From the NCBI GenBank assembly GCA_020637635.1, contig JACKKB010000003.1:248001-312000 (forward strand): a stretch of 64,000 nucleotides of DNA, given 5' to 3'. Shown in pieces: positions 17,276-25,365 of this stretch. The DNA is from Albidovulum sp. (GTDB taxonomy: Bacteria; Pseudomonadota; Alphaproteobacteria; Rhodobacterales; Rhodobacteraceae). Within the stretch, counting starts at the first letter, position 1. Every line of letters starts with the position of its first letter. The notes under the pieces are model-generated. The model ran no database searches, had not been told where the DNA came from, and saw only the letters and a list, made by a program, of their open reading frames with translations. Both the position numbers and the translations under genes were made by a program.

Positions 17276-17971
17276 ATGGTGCGATCCTCTGGCGCCGCCG
17301 CGCGCGCCTCGCGAGGCCTCATGCAGCACGCAGCAGACACCGCCAATCCGCGCAAGCTCAGCCGCGAGACGCGCCGCCAGCAACTGATCGAGGCGACGAT
17401 CCGGGTTATCGCGGAACGCGGCTACTCTCGCACCACGTTGACGAGCGTCGCCCAGCTTGCGGGCCTCTCGCACGGGCTGGTGAACTTCCATTTCGAGACC
17501 AAGGACAGGCTCCTGGCCGAAACGCTGATGTTCCTGGCCGAGGAGTATCGCGACAACTGGGTGGCCGCGCTCGAGGCTGCGGGCCCGCATCCCGCCGAGC
17601 GGCTCGCGGCGCTGCTCGAGGCCGACTTCAGCCCCGCGATCTGCACCGACGCGCGGCTATCGGCCTGGTGCGCCTTCTGGGGTGAGGCGCAGTGCCGGCC
17701 GCTCTATCAGGAGCATTGCGGCTCGAACGACGCCGAATACAACCAGACCGTCGAGGACATCTGCCGCGACCTGCTCGCCGTCACCGGGAAGCCGGGCAAT
17801 GCAGAGCGCATTGCCCGCGTCCTGCGCGTCACCTCCGAGGGCGTCTGGCTCGACCTCATGACGATGACCGCGCCCTATGATCGCCAGGAGGCGCGCAGCA
17901 CGGTCTTCTCCTGCGCCGCCGCCTTCTTCCCGGAGTGGTTCGACGAGACCGGGCCGAAACCTCGCGCCTGA
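17276..17971 (+). CDS. TetR-family regulator, BetI-like
   Basis: Helix-turn-helix repressor of 231 aa (216 aa if the ATG at 17321 is used). The N-terminal DNA-binding part RRQQLIEATIRVIAERGYSR, then SVAQLAGLSHGLVNFHFETK, is typical of TetR and the C-terminal domain resembles BetI-type regulators of choline/betaine genes. The first ATG has a possible GGGGAT Shine-Dalgarno; the later one begins nearer the normal family start, so the start is uncertain. Divergent to the Rieske/aminotransferase operon and probably its repressor. Gene ends 6 bp from the convergent saccharopine dehydrogenase gene. Confidence 0.85.
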   Translation: MVRSSGAAARASRGLMQHAADTANPRKLSRETRRQQLIEATIRVIAERGYSRTTLTSVAQLAGLSHGLVNFHFETKDRLLAETLMFLAEEYRDNWVAALEAAGPHPAERLAALLEADFSPAICTDARLSAWCAFWGEAQCRPLYQEHCGSNDAEYNQTVEDICRDLLAVTGKPGNAERIARVLRVTSEGVWLDLMTMTAPYDRQEARSTVFSCAAAFFPEWFDETGPKPRA

Positions 17972-17977
17972 ACCCGG

Positions 17978-19060
17978 TCAGTCCCGGCGGCCGCGATGCC
18001 CGGTTTCGTAATACTGACCGGTGCGGGTGGCCAGATAGGGCGCAAGCGAGATGTCCTCCTGCTTGAGGAAACCCTTCGCCGGCAGCGCACCGTCGCGCAC
18101 CATCTCGATCACCGCCACGACCGAAGCCGACGTCGTCCAGGCGATCGCGGTGCGACGCTTGCCGGCGATTTCGATCGGGTAATAGGCGCGCACGAACTCG
18201 CGGCGCTTCAACTGTCCGTCCAACCAGCCTTCTGCGGCGACATGGACATAGACCACATCCTCGTCCACCGGCGGCTTGGCATGGGTCAGGATGCGGCCCG
18301 CCTCGGCCCGGTTCTCGCGCATCAAAAGCTCGTGGAAGAAGAAGTTCATGAGCGTGACATGGCCGGGATAGCGCATGGTCTTGTAATCGAGGTTCTCGAT
18401 CCGGTCGGCATAGGTCTCGCACATCGTGCCGAGCCCGCCCGAGGTGGTGAACGCCTCGAGTTTCACGCCGTCGATATAGATCGTCTCCAGCCATTCCATG
18501 GCCGAGACCGTCTTCAGCGCCCCCTCCTCGATCACCTCGCAATCGTTCAGGTATTCGTTGACGACGCCTTCGGGCGACCAGTTGAACGCATAGCCCAGAA
18601 GCCCCGTCGGGTTCTGCGGCAGGGCCCCGACCCGCAGGCGGATCGAGCGGACACGTTCGAACATGCCTGCCAGATGTGCGCCGACGATGCCCACGAAACC
18701 GGGGGCCAGGCCGCATTGCGGGGCCATGATCCCCTTCGATGACTTGGCGAGATCGCGAATGTGCTTCGTCGTCGGCACATCTTCGGTCAGGTCGAAATAG
18801 TGAAGGCCAAGACCATGCGCGACGCTCGAGACGCCGATATTCAGGTGGTAGGGCAGGCAGGAAAGCACCGCCTCCTGATCCTTCAGGATCGCGGCCAGCG
18901 CATCCTTGTCAGTCAGGTCGGCGGCCTTCGTGGGGAAGGGACAGCCGGAGACCGCACGCGCGTCGACACCAGTGACGGCAAAGCCCGCCTCGGACAGAAG
19001 TTCCGCGGCCAGATGACCGACCTTTCCAAGACCGAGCACGGCAACCTTCTCGAACGACAT
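17978..19060 (-). CDS. Saccharopine dehydrogenase family protein
   Basis: NAD(P)-dependent dehydrogenase of 360 aa. It begins with a Rossmann motif (VAVLGLGKVGHLAAELL) and carries APQCGLAPGFVGIVGAHLAG, characteristic of the saccharopine reductase/dehydrogenase (LYS9/SDH) family. In lysine breakdown it would split saccharopine to glutamate and 2-aminoadipate 6-semialdehyde. An upstream ATG at 19066 sits too close to the Shine-Dalgarno (AGGAG), so 19060 is preferred. It is last in the lysine operon, after a 203-bp gap containing a tandem repeat. A lysine-ketoglutarate reductase partner is not present in the window, so the true substrate could also be a related imino compound. Confidence 0.8.
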   Translation of the reverse strand: MSFEKVAVLGLGKVGHLAAELLSEAGFAVTGVDARAVSGCPFPTKAADLTDKDALAAILKDQEAVLSCLPYHLNIGVSSVAHGLGLHYFDLTEDVPTTKHIRDLAKSSKGIMAPQCGLAPGFVGIVGAHLAGMFERVRSIRLRVGALPQNPTGLLGYAFNWSPEGVVNEYLNDCEVIEEGALKTVSAMEWLETIYIDGVKLEAFTTSGGLGTMCETYADRIENLDYKTMRYPGHVTLMNFFFHELLMRENRAEAGRILTHAKPPVDEDVVYVHVAAEGWLDGQLKRREFVRAYYPIEIAGKRRTAIAWTTSASVVAVIEMVRDGALPAKGFLKQEDISLAPYLATRTGQYYETGHRGRRD

Positions 19061-19199
19061 CGACATTCTCCTGCGCTTGTTTTGCAGGCGCAGGGTCGCG
19101 CTAGCGCCTGCCGATTGCGCATGCGATTTCGCCGATACGGCGCGGTCTGATGCGAAAAGTGCCGGCCACACCGGTCAGAATGCCGGACCGGGCCGCCCT

Positions 19200-19259
19200 G
19201 AGGCGCCGGCCCTCGTGGAACCGGCCCCCGAGGCACCGGCCCTCGCGGAACCGGCCCCC
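19200..19259. repeat. Two tandem 30-bp repeats after the piperideine-6-carboxylate dehydrogenase gene
   Basis: Two adjacent 30-bp units (19200-19229 and 19230-19259), each starting GAGGC(G/A)CCGGCC and ending AACCGGCCCCC, differ at two positions. They lie immediately downstream of the dehydrogenase stop in the gap before the saccharopine dehydrogenase gene. Origin by replication slippage is likely; each unit is rich in self-complementary GGCC/CCGG and might act on mRNA ends. Confidence 0.7.
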
Positions 19260-19263
19260 GCGC

Positions 19264-20763
19264 TCAGAAGTCGAACTTCACGCCCTGCGCCAAGGGCAGC
19301 TCGGCCGAATAGTTGACCGTGTTGGTCTGGCGCCGCATGTAGCCCTTCCAGGCGTCCGAGCCCGACTCGCGGCCGCCGCCGGTCTCCTTCTCGCCGCCGA
19401 AGGCGCCGCCGATCTCGGCGCCCGAGGGGCCGATGTTGACGTTGGCGATGCCGCAATCGGACCCGGCAGCGGAAAGGAACGCCTCCGCCTCGCGCATGTT
19501 CAGCGTGAAGATGCACGACGACAGCCCCTGCGGCACGTCGTTCTGGATCGCGATGGCCTCATCGAGACTGTCGTAGCCCATCACGTAGAGGATGGGCGCG
19601 AAGGTCTCGGTCCGCACGGTGTCGGTCTGCGCGGGCATCTCGGCGATCGCCGGTTCCACGTAGGCGCCTCCCTGCGGCACGCCCTCCGCCACGGTCCTGC
19701 CACCGTGGATCTTGCCACCCTCCGCGCGCGCCTTCTCGAGCGCCGCCTGCATCCGGTCGCGCGCGCCATGATCCACGAGCGGCCCGATCAGGGTGGTCGC
19801 CTTGCGCGGATCGCCGATCGGCAGGCTGGCATAGGCCCTGGTCAGACGCGCCACCAGATCGTCGCGCACCGAATTGTGCGCGATCAGGCGCCTCAGTGTC
19901 GTGCAGCGCTGACCGGCGGTGCCGACGGCAGAAAAGACGATGGCGCGCACGGCCATGTCGAGATCGGCCGAGGGGGCCACGATCATCGCATTGTTGCCGC
20001 CAAGCTCCAGGATCGGGCGCCCCCACCGGGCCGAAACCTTCGGCCCGACGATGCCGCCCATCCGGGTCGAGCCGGTGGCCGAGACGATCGGCACATCCCT
20101 GGAACTCACCAGCGCCTCGCCGATCGCCGGCCCGCCGATCACCAGCTGCACGAGCCCCTCCGGCGCGTCGCCGAACCGCTTTAGGGCGCGCTCCATGATC
20201 TTCATCGAGGCGACGGCGGTGAGCGGGGTCTTCTCCGACGGCTTCCAGATCACCGGATCGCCGCAGACGAGCGCGAGCGCGGTGTTCCAGGACCAGACGG
20301 CAACCGGAAAGTTGAACGCAGTGATGACCGCGCAGGGGCCGAGCGGGTGCCATGTCTCCATCATCCGGTGGCCGGGCCGTTCGGAGGCGATGGTGAGCCC
20401 GTAGATCTGGCGCGAAAGACCGACCGCAAAATCGCAGATGTCGATCATTTCCTGCACCTCGCCGAGACCTTCCGAGGTGATCTTGCCCGCCTCCAGCGTC
20501 ACGACGGCGCCGAGCTCGGCCTTGGCCGCCCGCAGTTCCTCGCCGAGCAGCCGCACCAGTTCGCCCCGCCGCGGTGCGGGCACCTGCCGCCACGCCCGGA
20601 ATGCCGCCTGCGACTTGGCGATGATGCCCGGCATCTCTGCGGGGTCGGTTTCCCTCAGCCGGGCGATCTCGGCGCCATCGATCGGCGAATGCACGGCAAG
20701 GCTGCCCCCCGCAAGCTCGTCCTGCGTCAGCCCGGCAGCTTTCAATACCTGGTCGTGGCTCAT
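19264..20763 (-). CDS. amaB: L-piperideine-6-carboxylate / 2-aminoadipate-6-semialdehyde dehydrogenase
   Basis: Aldehyde dehydrogenase of 499 aa. Catalytic Cys lies in GTAGQRCTTLRR and the general base Glu in LELGGNNAM; the N-terminus and NFPVAVWSWNTALALVCGD are of the ALDH7/antiquitin type. It oxidises 2-aminoadipate semialdehyde (or its cyclic form) to 2-aminoadipate in lysine catabolism. Strong Shine-Dalgarno (GAGGAG). It follows the FabD-like gene by 1 bp and precedes the saccharopine dehydrogenase gene, which supports the assignment over proline or other semialdehyde dehydrogenases. Symbol given by family usage; confidence in substrate is moderate to high. Confidence 0.85.
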   Translation of the reverse strand: MSHDQVLKAAGLTQDELAGGSLAVHSPIDGAEIARLRETDPAEMPGIIAKSQAAFRAWRQVPAPRRGELVRLLGEELRAAKAELGAVVTLEAGKITSEGLGEVQEMIDICDFAVGLSRQIYGLTIASERPGHRMMETWHPLGPCAVITAFNFPVAVWSWNTALALVCGDPVIWKPSEKTPLTAVASMKIMERALKRFGDAPEGLVQLVIGGPAIGEALVSSRDVPIVSATGSTRMGGIVGPKVSARWGRPILELGGNNAMIVAPSADLDMAVRAIVFSAVGTAGQRCTTLRRLIAHNSVRDDLVARLTRAYASLPIGDPRKATTLIGPLVDHGARDRMQAALEKARAEGGKIHGGRTVAEGVPQGGAYVEPAIAEMPAQTDTVRTETFAPILYVMGYDSLDEAIAIQNDVPQGLSSCIFTLNMREAEAFLSAAGSDCGIANVNIGPSGAEIGGAFGGEKETGGGRESGSDAWKGYMRRQTNTVNYSAELPLAQGVKFDF

Positions 20764-20764
20764 C

Positions 20765-21796
20765 TCATTCTCCTCTGGTGACGCTGCGCCGCTGATCGTC
20801 CAGTCCCATGGAGATCAGAAGCGGCGCCGTTTGCTGGCGTGTCTGGAAATCGGATTTCGAACTCATTCCGCGCCAGTTGGCAAGGATGAGGCTCTGCGCC
20901 ACCGCACCGCCGAGCGTCGTGCCGGGGCCGGTGACGATGAAGAGATCGGGCGCGAATTCGCGCGCGGCGATCTGCACGGCACGGGTGAAATCGTAGCTTC
21001 CGATCACCTGCGCGCCAAGCGTGTAGTCCCAGAGCGCGCCCGTCTCAGTGGCACCGGGCCACCAGATCGCGCCCCGCCCGTCGATGAGCGGAAGGTCCGG
21101 CTGGCTGAAAAGCTCGGGCGAAAGCCGTTCGCGCCCGCGCGCTGAAACCGGCGCCTGCAGCGCGGTGTGAAACGCGGCGTGATTCGAAAGCCGCATCGGA
21201 AATCGACCCTGTTCCGGCGGAACCTCGGCCTCGAACGCCCTGAGTCCGGCATCGTTTCCGGCCAGGACAAGCATCCCGCCGAGGTCGATCGAGAGCGCCA
21301 GCACATGGTCCGCCCTACCGTCGATTTCGGCGACCCGCTTCAGAAGCTCGGCCTTGCGCACCGGGTCGGGAAGCCAGTCCTCGCCCATGTGCGGATGCAC
21401 GAGCTGCCCGCCGATCAGCGCCTCCTGCATCAGCGTGCCCATGGTCCCGGCGACCTTGAAACCGGCTTCGGACGTGAGCGCGCCGGCACAGGCGAGCGCG
21501 GAATACCAGCCCATCGAATTGCCCGTGACCGCGACGACGCGCACACCCTCGATGGCGCGAAAGTCGCCAAGCGTCGCGGCGTAGATCAGCGCCGAGGCGT
21601 TGTCGCCCCGTGTATGCCGCGCGACCGAATAGCTCGCGGCGCCGTCGAGCGCGGTGAGCGTCTCCTGTCCCTGCGCCGCGCGCGCGCTGTCGAAGGCGCC
21701 AAGCAGCGCCCGGTCGGCGAAATGGCGCTTGAGATAGCCGAGCTCGGTCTTGGTGTAGGTGCCGCGCCCCGGGCAGATGACGACAGCGGTCTTCAT
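20765..21796 (-). CDS. FabD-like acyltransferase of unknown role in the lysine operon
   Basis: A 343-aa protein with the malonyl-CoA:ACP transacylase fold signature. The nucleophile Ser94 is in TGNSMGWYSA (compare GHSLGE in FabD) and His200 in NHAAFHTAL, matching the FabD Ser/His dyad. The position of the FabD Arg117 that binds the malonyl carboxylate (RG-x2-MQ) reads MGTLMQ, so Met119 replaces it and malonyl specificity is doubtful. The gene overlaps the fused E1 gene by 4 bp and ends 1 bp before the AASA dehydrogenase gene. Tight coupling with a 2-oxoacid dehydrogenase E1 suggests handling of an acyl group formed there, but this is inference. Confidence 0.7.
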   Translation of the reverse strand: MKTAVVICPGRGTYTKTELGYLKRHFADRALLGAFDSARAAQGQETLTALDGAASYSVARHTRGDNASALIYAATLGDFRAIEGVRVVAVTGNSMGWYSALACAGALTSEAGFKVAGTMGTLMQEALIGGQLVHPHMGEDWLPDPVRKAELLKRVAEIDGRADHVLALSIDLGGMLVLAGNDAGLRAFEAEVPPEQGRFPMRLSNHAAFHTALQAPVSARGRERLSPELFSQPDLPLIDGRGAIWWPGATETGALWDYTLGAQVIGSYDFTRAVQIAAREFAPDLFIVTGPGTTLGGAVAQSLILANWRGMSSKSDFQTRQQTAPLLISMGLDDQRRSVTRGE

Positions 21797-23982
21797 GACG
21801 CCCCCCGAACCAGCGCCAGCGCGGCGGCATGGATGCTGTCGGCCGACGGCATCGTGGCGGCATAGGCCGGACCGGTCGCGATGAAACTGTCCGTCGCCGT
21901 GATCCGTGCCCGCGGCATATCGCTGCGCTCGCCGAGCAACGTCATGATGGCCTCTGCCACACCGCCGCTGCGGCGCGTTTCGTCGACGACGAGGATCCGC
22001 TTCGCCCCGCTCAGGGCGGCCAGCAGGGCCTCCTCGGGCAAGGGCGAAAGCCAACGCAGATCGATGACACGCGCGTTCACGCGCTGACCCCGAAGCCGTT
22101 GCGCCGCCTGCCGCGAAAGATAGTATCCGTTGCCGAAACTCACGATCGCAAGATCATTGCCGTCGCCCTCGACACCGACCTCGCCCAGCGCAATCGTCTC
22201 GTCCGGGGCAGGATAGAGACGCATCCAGCCGCCATCCTTGTCGGCGTGGAGGTCGCGCATCGGATAGAGCGCGATCGGTTCGAGGAAGACCACCAGCCGC
22301 TGCTCCTCGCGTGCCAGCCGTACGCATTCGCGCAGCATCTTCGCCGCATCCGCGCCGTTCGACGGGCAGGCAAGGATCAGCCCCGGAATGTCGCGCAGCA
22401 CCGCAACAGAATTGTCGTTGTGGAAATGCCCGCCGAAGCCCTTCTGATAGCCAAGTCCCGCGATCCGCACGACCATCGGGTTGGTGTATTGCCCGTTCGA
22501 GAAGAACGGCAGTGTTGCCGCCTCGCCGCGCAACTGGTCCTCGGCATTGTGCAGATAGGCGAGGAACTGGATCTCGGGCATCGGCACGAACCCGTTCTGC
22601 GCCATGCCGATGGCAAGGCCGAGGATCGACTGTTCATCAAGCAGCGTGTCGATCATCCGGTCGGGCCCGAACCGCCCGATCAGCTTCTGCGTGACACCGT
22701 AGACGCCGCCCTTGCGGCCGACATCCTCGCCCATCATGACGATCTCGGGATGCTCCAGCATCAGATCGGTCAAGGCCCAGTTGATGAGCCGAGACATGAT
22801 CTGCGGCTCTGCCATCGCCTTCAGATCGGCCCCGAAAGCCTCGGCCCGGCGTTCCGGCGTTGGCCCGTTGCTTGGCCGGCAGTCGCGCCGGGGCGGCACC
22901 AGACTGGCCATCACGTCGTCCGCGCTCGCAAGGTGTGGCCGCGTGACGGCCTCATCCGCGATCCGTGCGACCCGGTCGCAGGTCTCATCGTAGATCGCAA
23001 GTGCGGCCGCTGGTGTCAGGGCCCCCGCCTCGGCAAGCAGACGCACGGAATGCAGCAGCGGATCGTTTGCCTCCTCGGCCTCGACCTCCTCGCGGGGAAG
23101 ATAGGTGGTCGGGACATCCGCCCCGGCGTGACCATAGAGCCGGACGGTCGACACATGCAGGAACGCGGGCTTCTTGCGGCGTCGCACAAACTCGGCGGCT
23201 TCGCGGGCAACGCGATAGGTCTCGTAGATATCGAGCCCGTTGCACGCGAAGTAGCCCAGCCCCGGACGCTGCGAGAACGTCGCCGCGATCCAGCCCCGCG
23301 GCGTCTTGGTCGAGATCCCGATACCATTGTCCTCGCAGACGAAAAGCAAGGGCAGCGGGATCGACTGGTAGGCCGTCCATTGCGCGGTATTGAAAGCTCC
23401 CTGCGCCGTCGAATGGTTGGCCGAGGCGTCCCCGAAGGAACAGCAGACGAGCCCGTCATCCGCCATCACCCGGTGTTCCGGCGGGTGGCGCCGCGCGGCG
23501 CCGATCGCGTAGGCCGCCCCGACGGCCTTTGGCAGATGCGAGGCGATCGTCGAGGTTTGCGGCGGAATAGACAGTGTCTTCGAGCCGAGAACCTTGTGCC
23601 GCCCACCCGAGATCGGGTCCTCGGAGGAGCAGGCGAAGCTCAGCAGCATGTCCCAGGCGATCGATTGGCCGGGCACCTGGCCGGCCCGCGCGATCTGGAA
23701 CGCCGCATCGCGGTAGTGCAGGAACGCCATGTCCGTCGGGCGGAGCGCGGCGGCGACGGCGGCCATGCCCTCGTGCCCCGATGATCCGATCGTGTAGAAC
23801 CCGCGCCCCGCCTTCTGCATCGCCCGGCTCTGACGGTCGAGCGCGCGCGACAGGCAGCCCGACCGGTAGATCGCCACCGCCTCGGTCGCGGAAAGCGGCC
23901 CGGCAGGCGGCGCGCCCGCGGGCAGGTCGCCGGCGGACACCCGTTTCAGGAAGTTCTCGTGAACAATGTCGGCGCGGTCCAT
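21793..23982 (-). CDS. Fused E1 alpha-beta 2-oxoacid dehydrogenase (probable 2-oxoadipate decarboxylating component)
   Basis: Thiamine-diphosphate enzyme of 729 aa in which E1-alpha (~residues 30-390) and E1-beta (~400-729) are joined. The TPP/Mg motif is FGDASANHSTAQGAFNTA with VCEDNGIGIS following; the beta part shows GMAQNGFVPMPEIQF and DETRRSGGVAEAI. Such fused E1 proteins decarboxylate branched-chain or other 2-oxoacids and pass the acyl group to a lipoyl E2. Between glutaryl-CoA dehydrogenase and AASA dehydrogenase genes the logical substrate is 2-oxoadipate, giving glutaryl-CoA. No E2 or E3 gene is linked in the window; an E2 encoded elsewhere, or an unusual partner, is required. Confidence 0.8.
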   Translation of the reverse strand: MDRADIVHENFLKRVSAGDLPAGAPPAGPLSATEAVAIYRSGCLSRALDRQSRAMQKAGRGFYTIGSSGHEGMAAVAAALRPTDMAFLHYRDAAFQIARAGQVPGQSIAWDMLLSFACSSEDPISGGRHKVLGSKTLSIPPQTSTIASHLPKAVGAAYAIGAARRHPPEHRVMADDGLVCCSFGDASANHSTAQGAFNTAQWTAYQSIPLPLLFVCEDNGIGISTKTPRGWIAATFSQRPGLGYFACNGLDIYETYRVAREAAEFVRRRKKPAFLHVSTVRLYGHAGADVPTTYLPREEVEAEEANDPLLHSVRLLAEAGALTPAAALAIYDETCDRVARIADEAVTRPHLASADDVMASLVPPRRDCRPSNGPTPERRAEAFGADLKAMAEPQIMSRLINWALTDLMLEHPEIVMMGEDVGRKGGVYGVTQKLIGRFGPDRMIDTLLDEQSILGLAIGMAQNGFVPMPEIQFLAYLHNAEDQLRGEAATLPFFSNGQYTNPMVVRIAGLGYQKGFGGHFHNDNSVAVLRDIPGLILACPSNGADAAKMLRECVRLAREEQRLVVFLEPIALYPMRDLHADKDGGWMRLYPAPDETIALGEVGVEGDGNDLAIVSFGNGYYLSRQAAQRLRGQRVNARVIDLRWLSPLPEEALLAALSGAKRILVVDETRRSGGVAEAIMTLLGERSDMPRARITATDSFIATGPAYAATMPSADSIHAAALALVRGAS

Positions 23983-24057
23983 TTCAGTCTCTGATCAGGC
24001 GTTTGCGGCGAAGATCTTGCCGGAAGACCGGCTCGGTGCGGCTGGCGGTGCGGGGCG

Positions 24058-25266
24058 TCAGAAGAACGCCTGCAACCCGGTGATCGCGCGTCCGAGGATC
24101 AGCGCGTGAACGTCATGCGTGCCCTCGTAGGTGTTCACCGTCTCCAGATTGACCATGTGGCGCATGATCTGGAAATCCTCCTGGATGCCGTTGCCGCCAT
24201 GCATGTCGCGGGCCATGCGGGCGATGTCCAGCGCCTTGCCGCAGTTGTTGCGCTTGACGAGGCTGATCATCTCGGGCGCGGCACTGGCCTCGTCCATCAG
24301 CCGGCCGACACGCAAGGACGCCTGCAGGCCGAGCGATATCTCGGTCATCATGTTCGCGAGCTTCAGCTGATAGAGCTGGGTCTGCGCCAAGGGCCGGTTG
24401 AACTGCTTGCGGTCGAGCCCGTATTGCCGCGCCGCGTGCCAGCAGAACTCGGCAGCGCCGAGGACGCCCCAGGAAATTCCGTAGCGCGCGCGGTTCAGGC
24501 AGCCGAAGGGCCCTTTCAGCCCCTCGACATTCGGCAGAAGCGCCTCCTCGCCGACCTCGACATCCTTCATCACGATCTCGCCGGTGATCGAGGCGCGCAA
24601 GGAGAGCTTGCCGCCGATCTTCGGTGCCGAGAGCCCCTTCATCCCCTTGTCGAGCACGAAGCCCCGGATCTTGCCGCCATGCGCCTCGGACTTGGCCCAG
24701 ACGACGAAGACATCGGCGATGGGCGCGTTCGAGATCCACATCTTGGAGCCGTTCAGGACATAACCGCTTGCGGTCTTCGTTGCCCGTGTCTTCATGCCGG
24801 CGGGGTCCGAGCCGGCATCGGGCTCGGTCAGGCCAAAGCAGCCGATGTATTCACCCGACGCAAGTTTCGGCAGGTATTTCTTGCGCTGCTCTTCCGAGCC
24901 ATAGGCGTAGATCGGATACATCACCAGCGAGGACTGCACCGACATCATCGAGCGATAGCCCGAATCGACCCGCTCGACCTCACGCGCGACAAGGCCATAG
25001 GCGACATAGGAAGACCCTAACCCGCCATATTCCTCGGGGATGGTGACACCGAGCAGGCCCATCTCTCCCATCTCGCGAAAGATCTCGGGGTCGGTCCTTT
25101 CCTCGCGGTAGGCCGCGATCACGCGCGACTGCAGCCGTTCCTGCGCATAGGCGCGCGCTCCGTCGCGCAGCATGCGTTCTTCGTCGGAAAGCTGGTCCTC
25201 CAGACGGAAGGCATCTTCCCAGTCGAACCGCGAGAGGTCGGGGGCGTCTTTCGGTTTCAGGGCCAT
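24058..25266 (-). CDS. gcdH: Glutaryl-CoA dehydrogenase
   Basis: FAD-dependent acyl-CoA dehydrogenase of 402 aa that oxidises and decarboxylates glutaryl-CoA to crotonyl-CoA. Family features include RVDSGYRSMMSVQSSLVM, the acyl-CoA dehydrogenase signature GCFGLTEPDAGSDPAGM and the C-terminal catalytic Glu in VNTYEGTHDVHALILGRAITG, which match GcdH rather than other acyl-CoA dehydrogenases. Start at 25266 chosen because AAAGGAC lies at good spacing; an ATG at 25296 would add 10 residues. First gene of the lysine operon and divergent from a LysR gene, an arrangement common for gcdH in proteobacteria. Confidence 0.92.
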   Translation of the reverse strand: MALKPKDAPDLSRFDWEDAFRLEDQLSDEERMLRDGARAYAQERLQSRVIAAYREERTDPEIFREMGEMGLLGVTIPEEYGGLGSSYVAYGLVAREVERVDSGYRSMMSVQSSLVMYPIYAYGSEEQRKKYLPKLASGEYIGCFGLTEPDAGSDPAGMKTRATKTASGYVLNGSKMWISNAPIADVFVVWAKSEAHGGKIRGFVLDKGMKGLSAPKIGGKLSLRASITGEIVMKDVEVGEEALLPNVEGLKGPFGCLNRARYGISWGVLGAAEFCWHAARQYGLDRKQFNRPLAQTQLYQLKLANMMTEISLGLQASLRVGRLMDEASAAPEMISLVKRNNCGKALDIARMARDMHGGNGIQEDFQIMRHMVNLETVNTYEGTHDVHALILGRAITGLQAFF

Positions 25267-25347
25267 CTGCCAGTCCTTTTCGAGGGTAGCTTTCATGCAT
25301 CATGCGCCATTGTCCTGCGCGAATACAGCGCTATTATCGCCCTTGAT

Positions 25348-25364
25348 TATGCATGGAGTGCATA
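25348..25364. promoter_or_regulatory. LysR-type T-N11-A box between gcdH and lysR
   Basis: The perfect dyad TATGCA-N5-TGCATA contains the T-N11-A pattern of LysR operators. It lies just upstream of the LysR start codon and about 80 bp from the gcdH start, fitting autoregulation and control of the divergent lysine operon. Confidence 0.6.
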
Positions 25365-25365
25365 T

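Noticed and set aside
19200..19259. CRISPR array or REP element
   Set aside because: Only two adjacent units without spacers, so a tandem duplication explains it.
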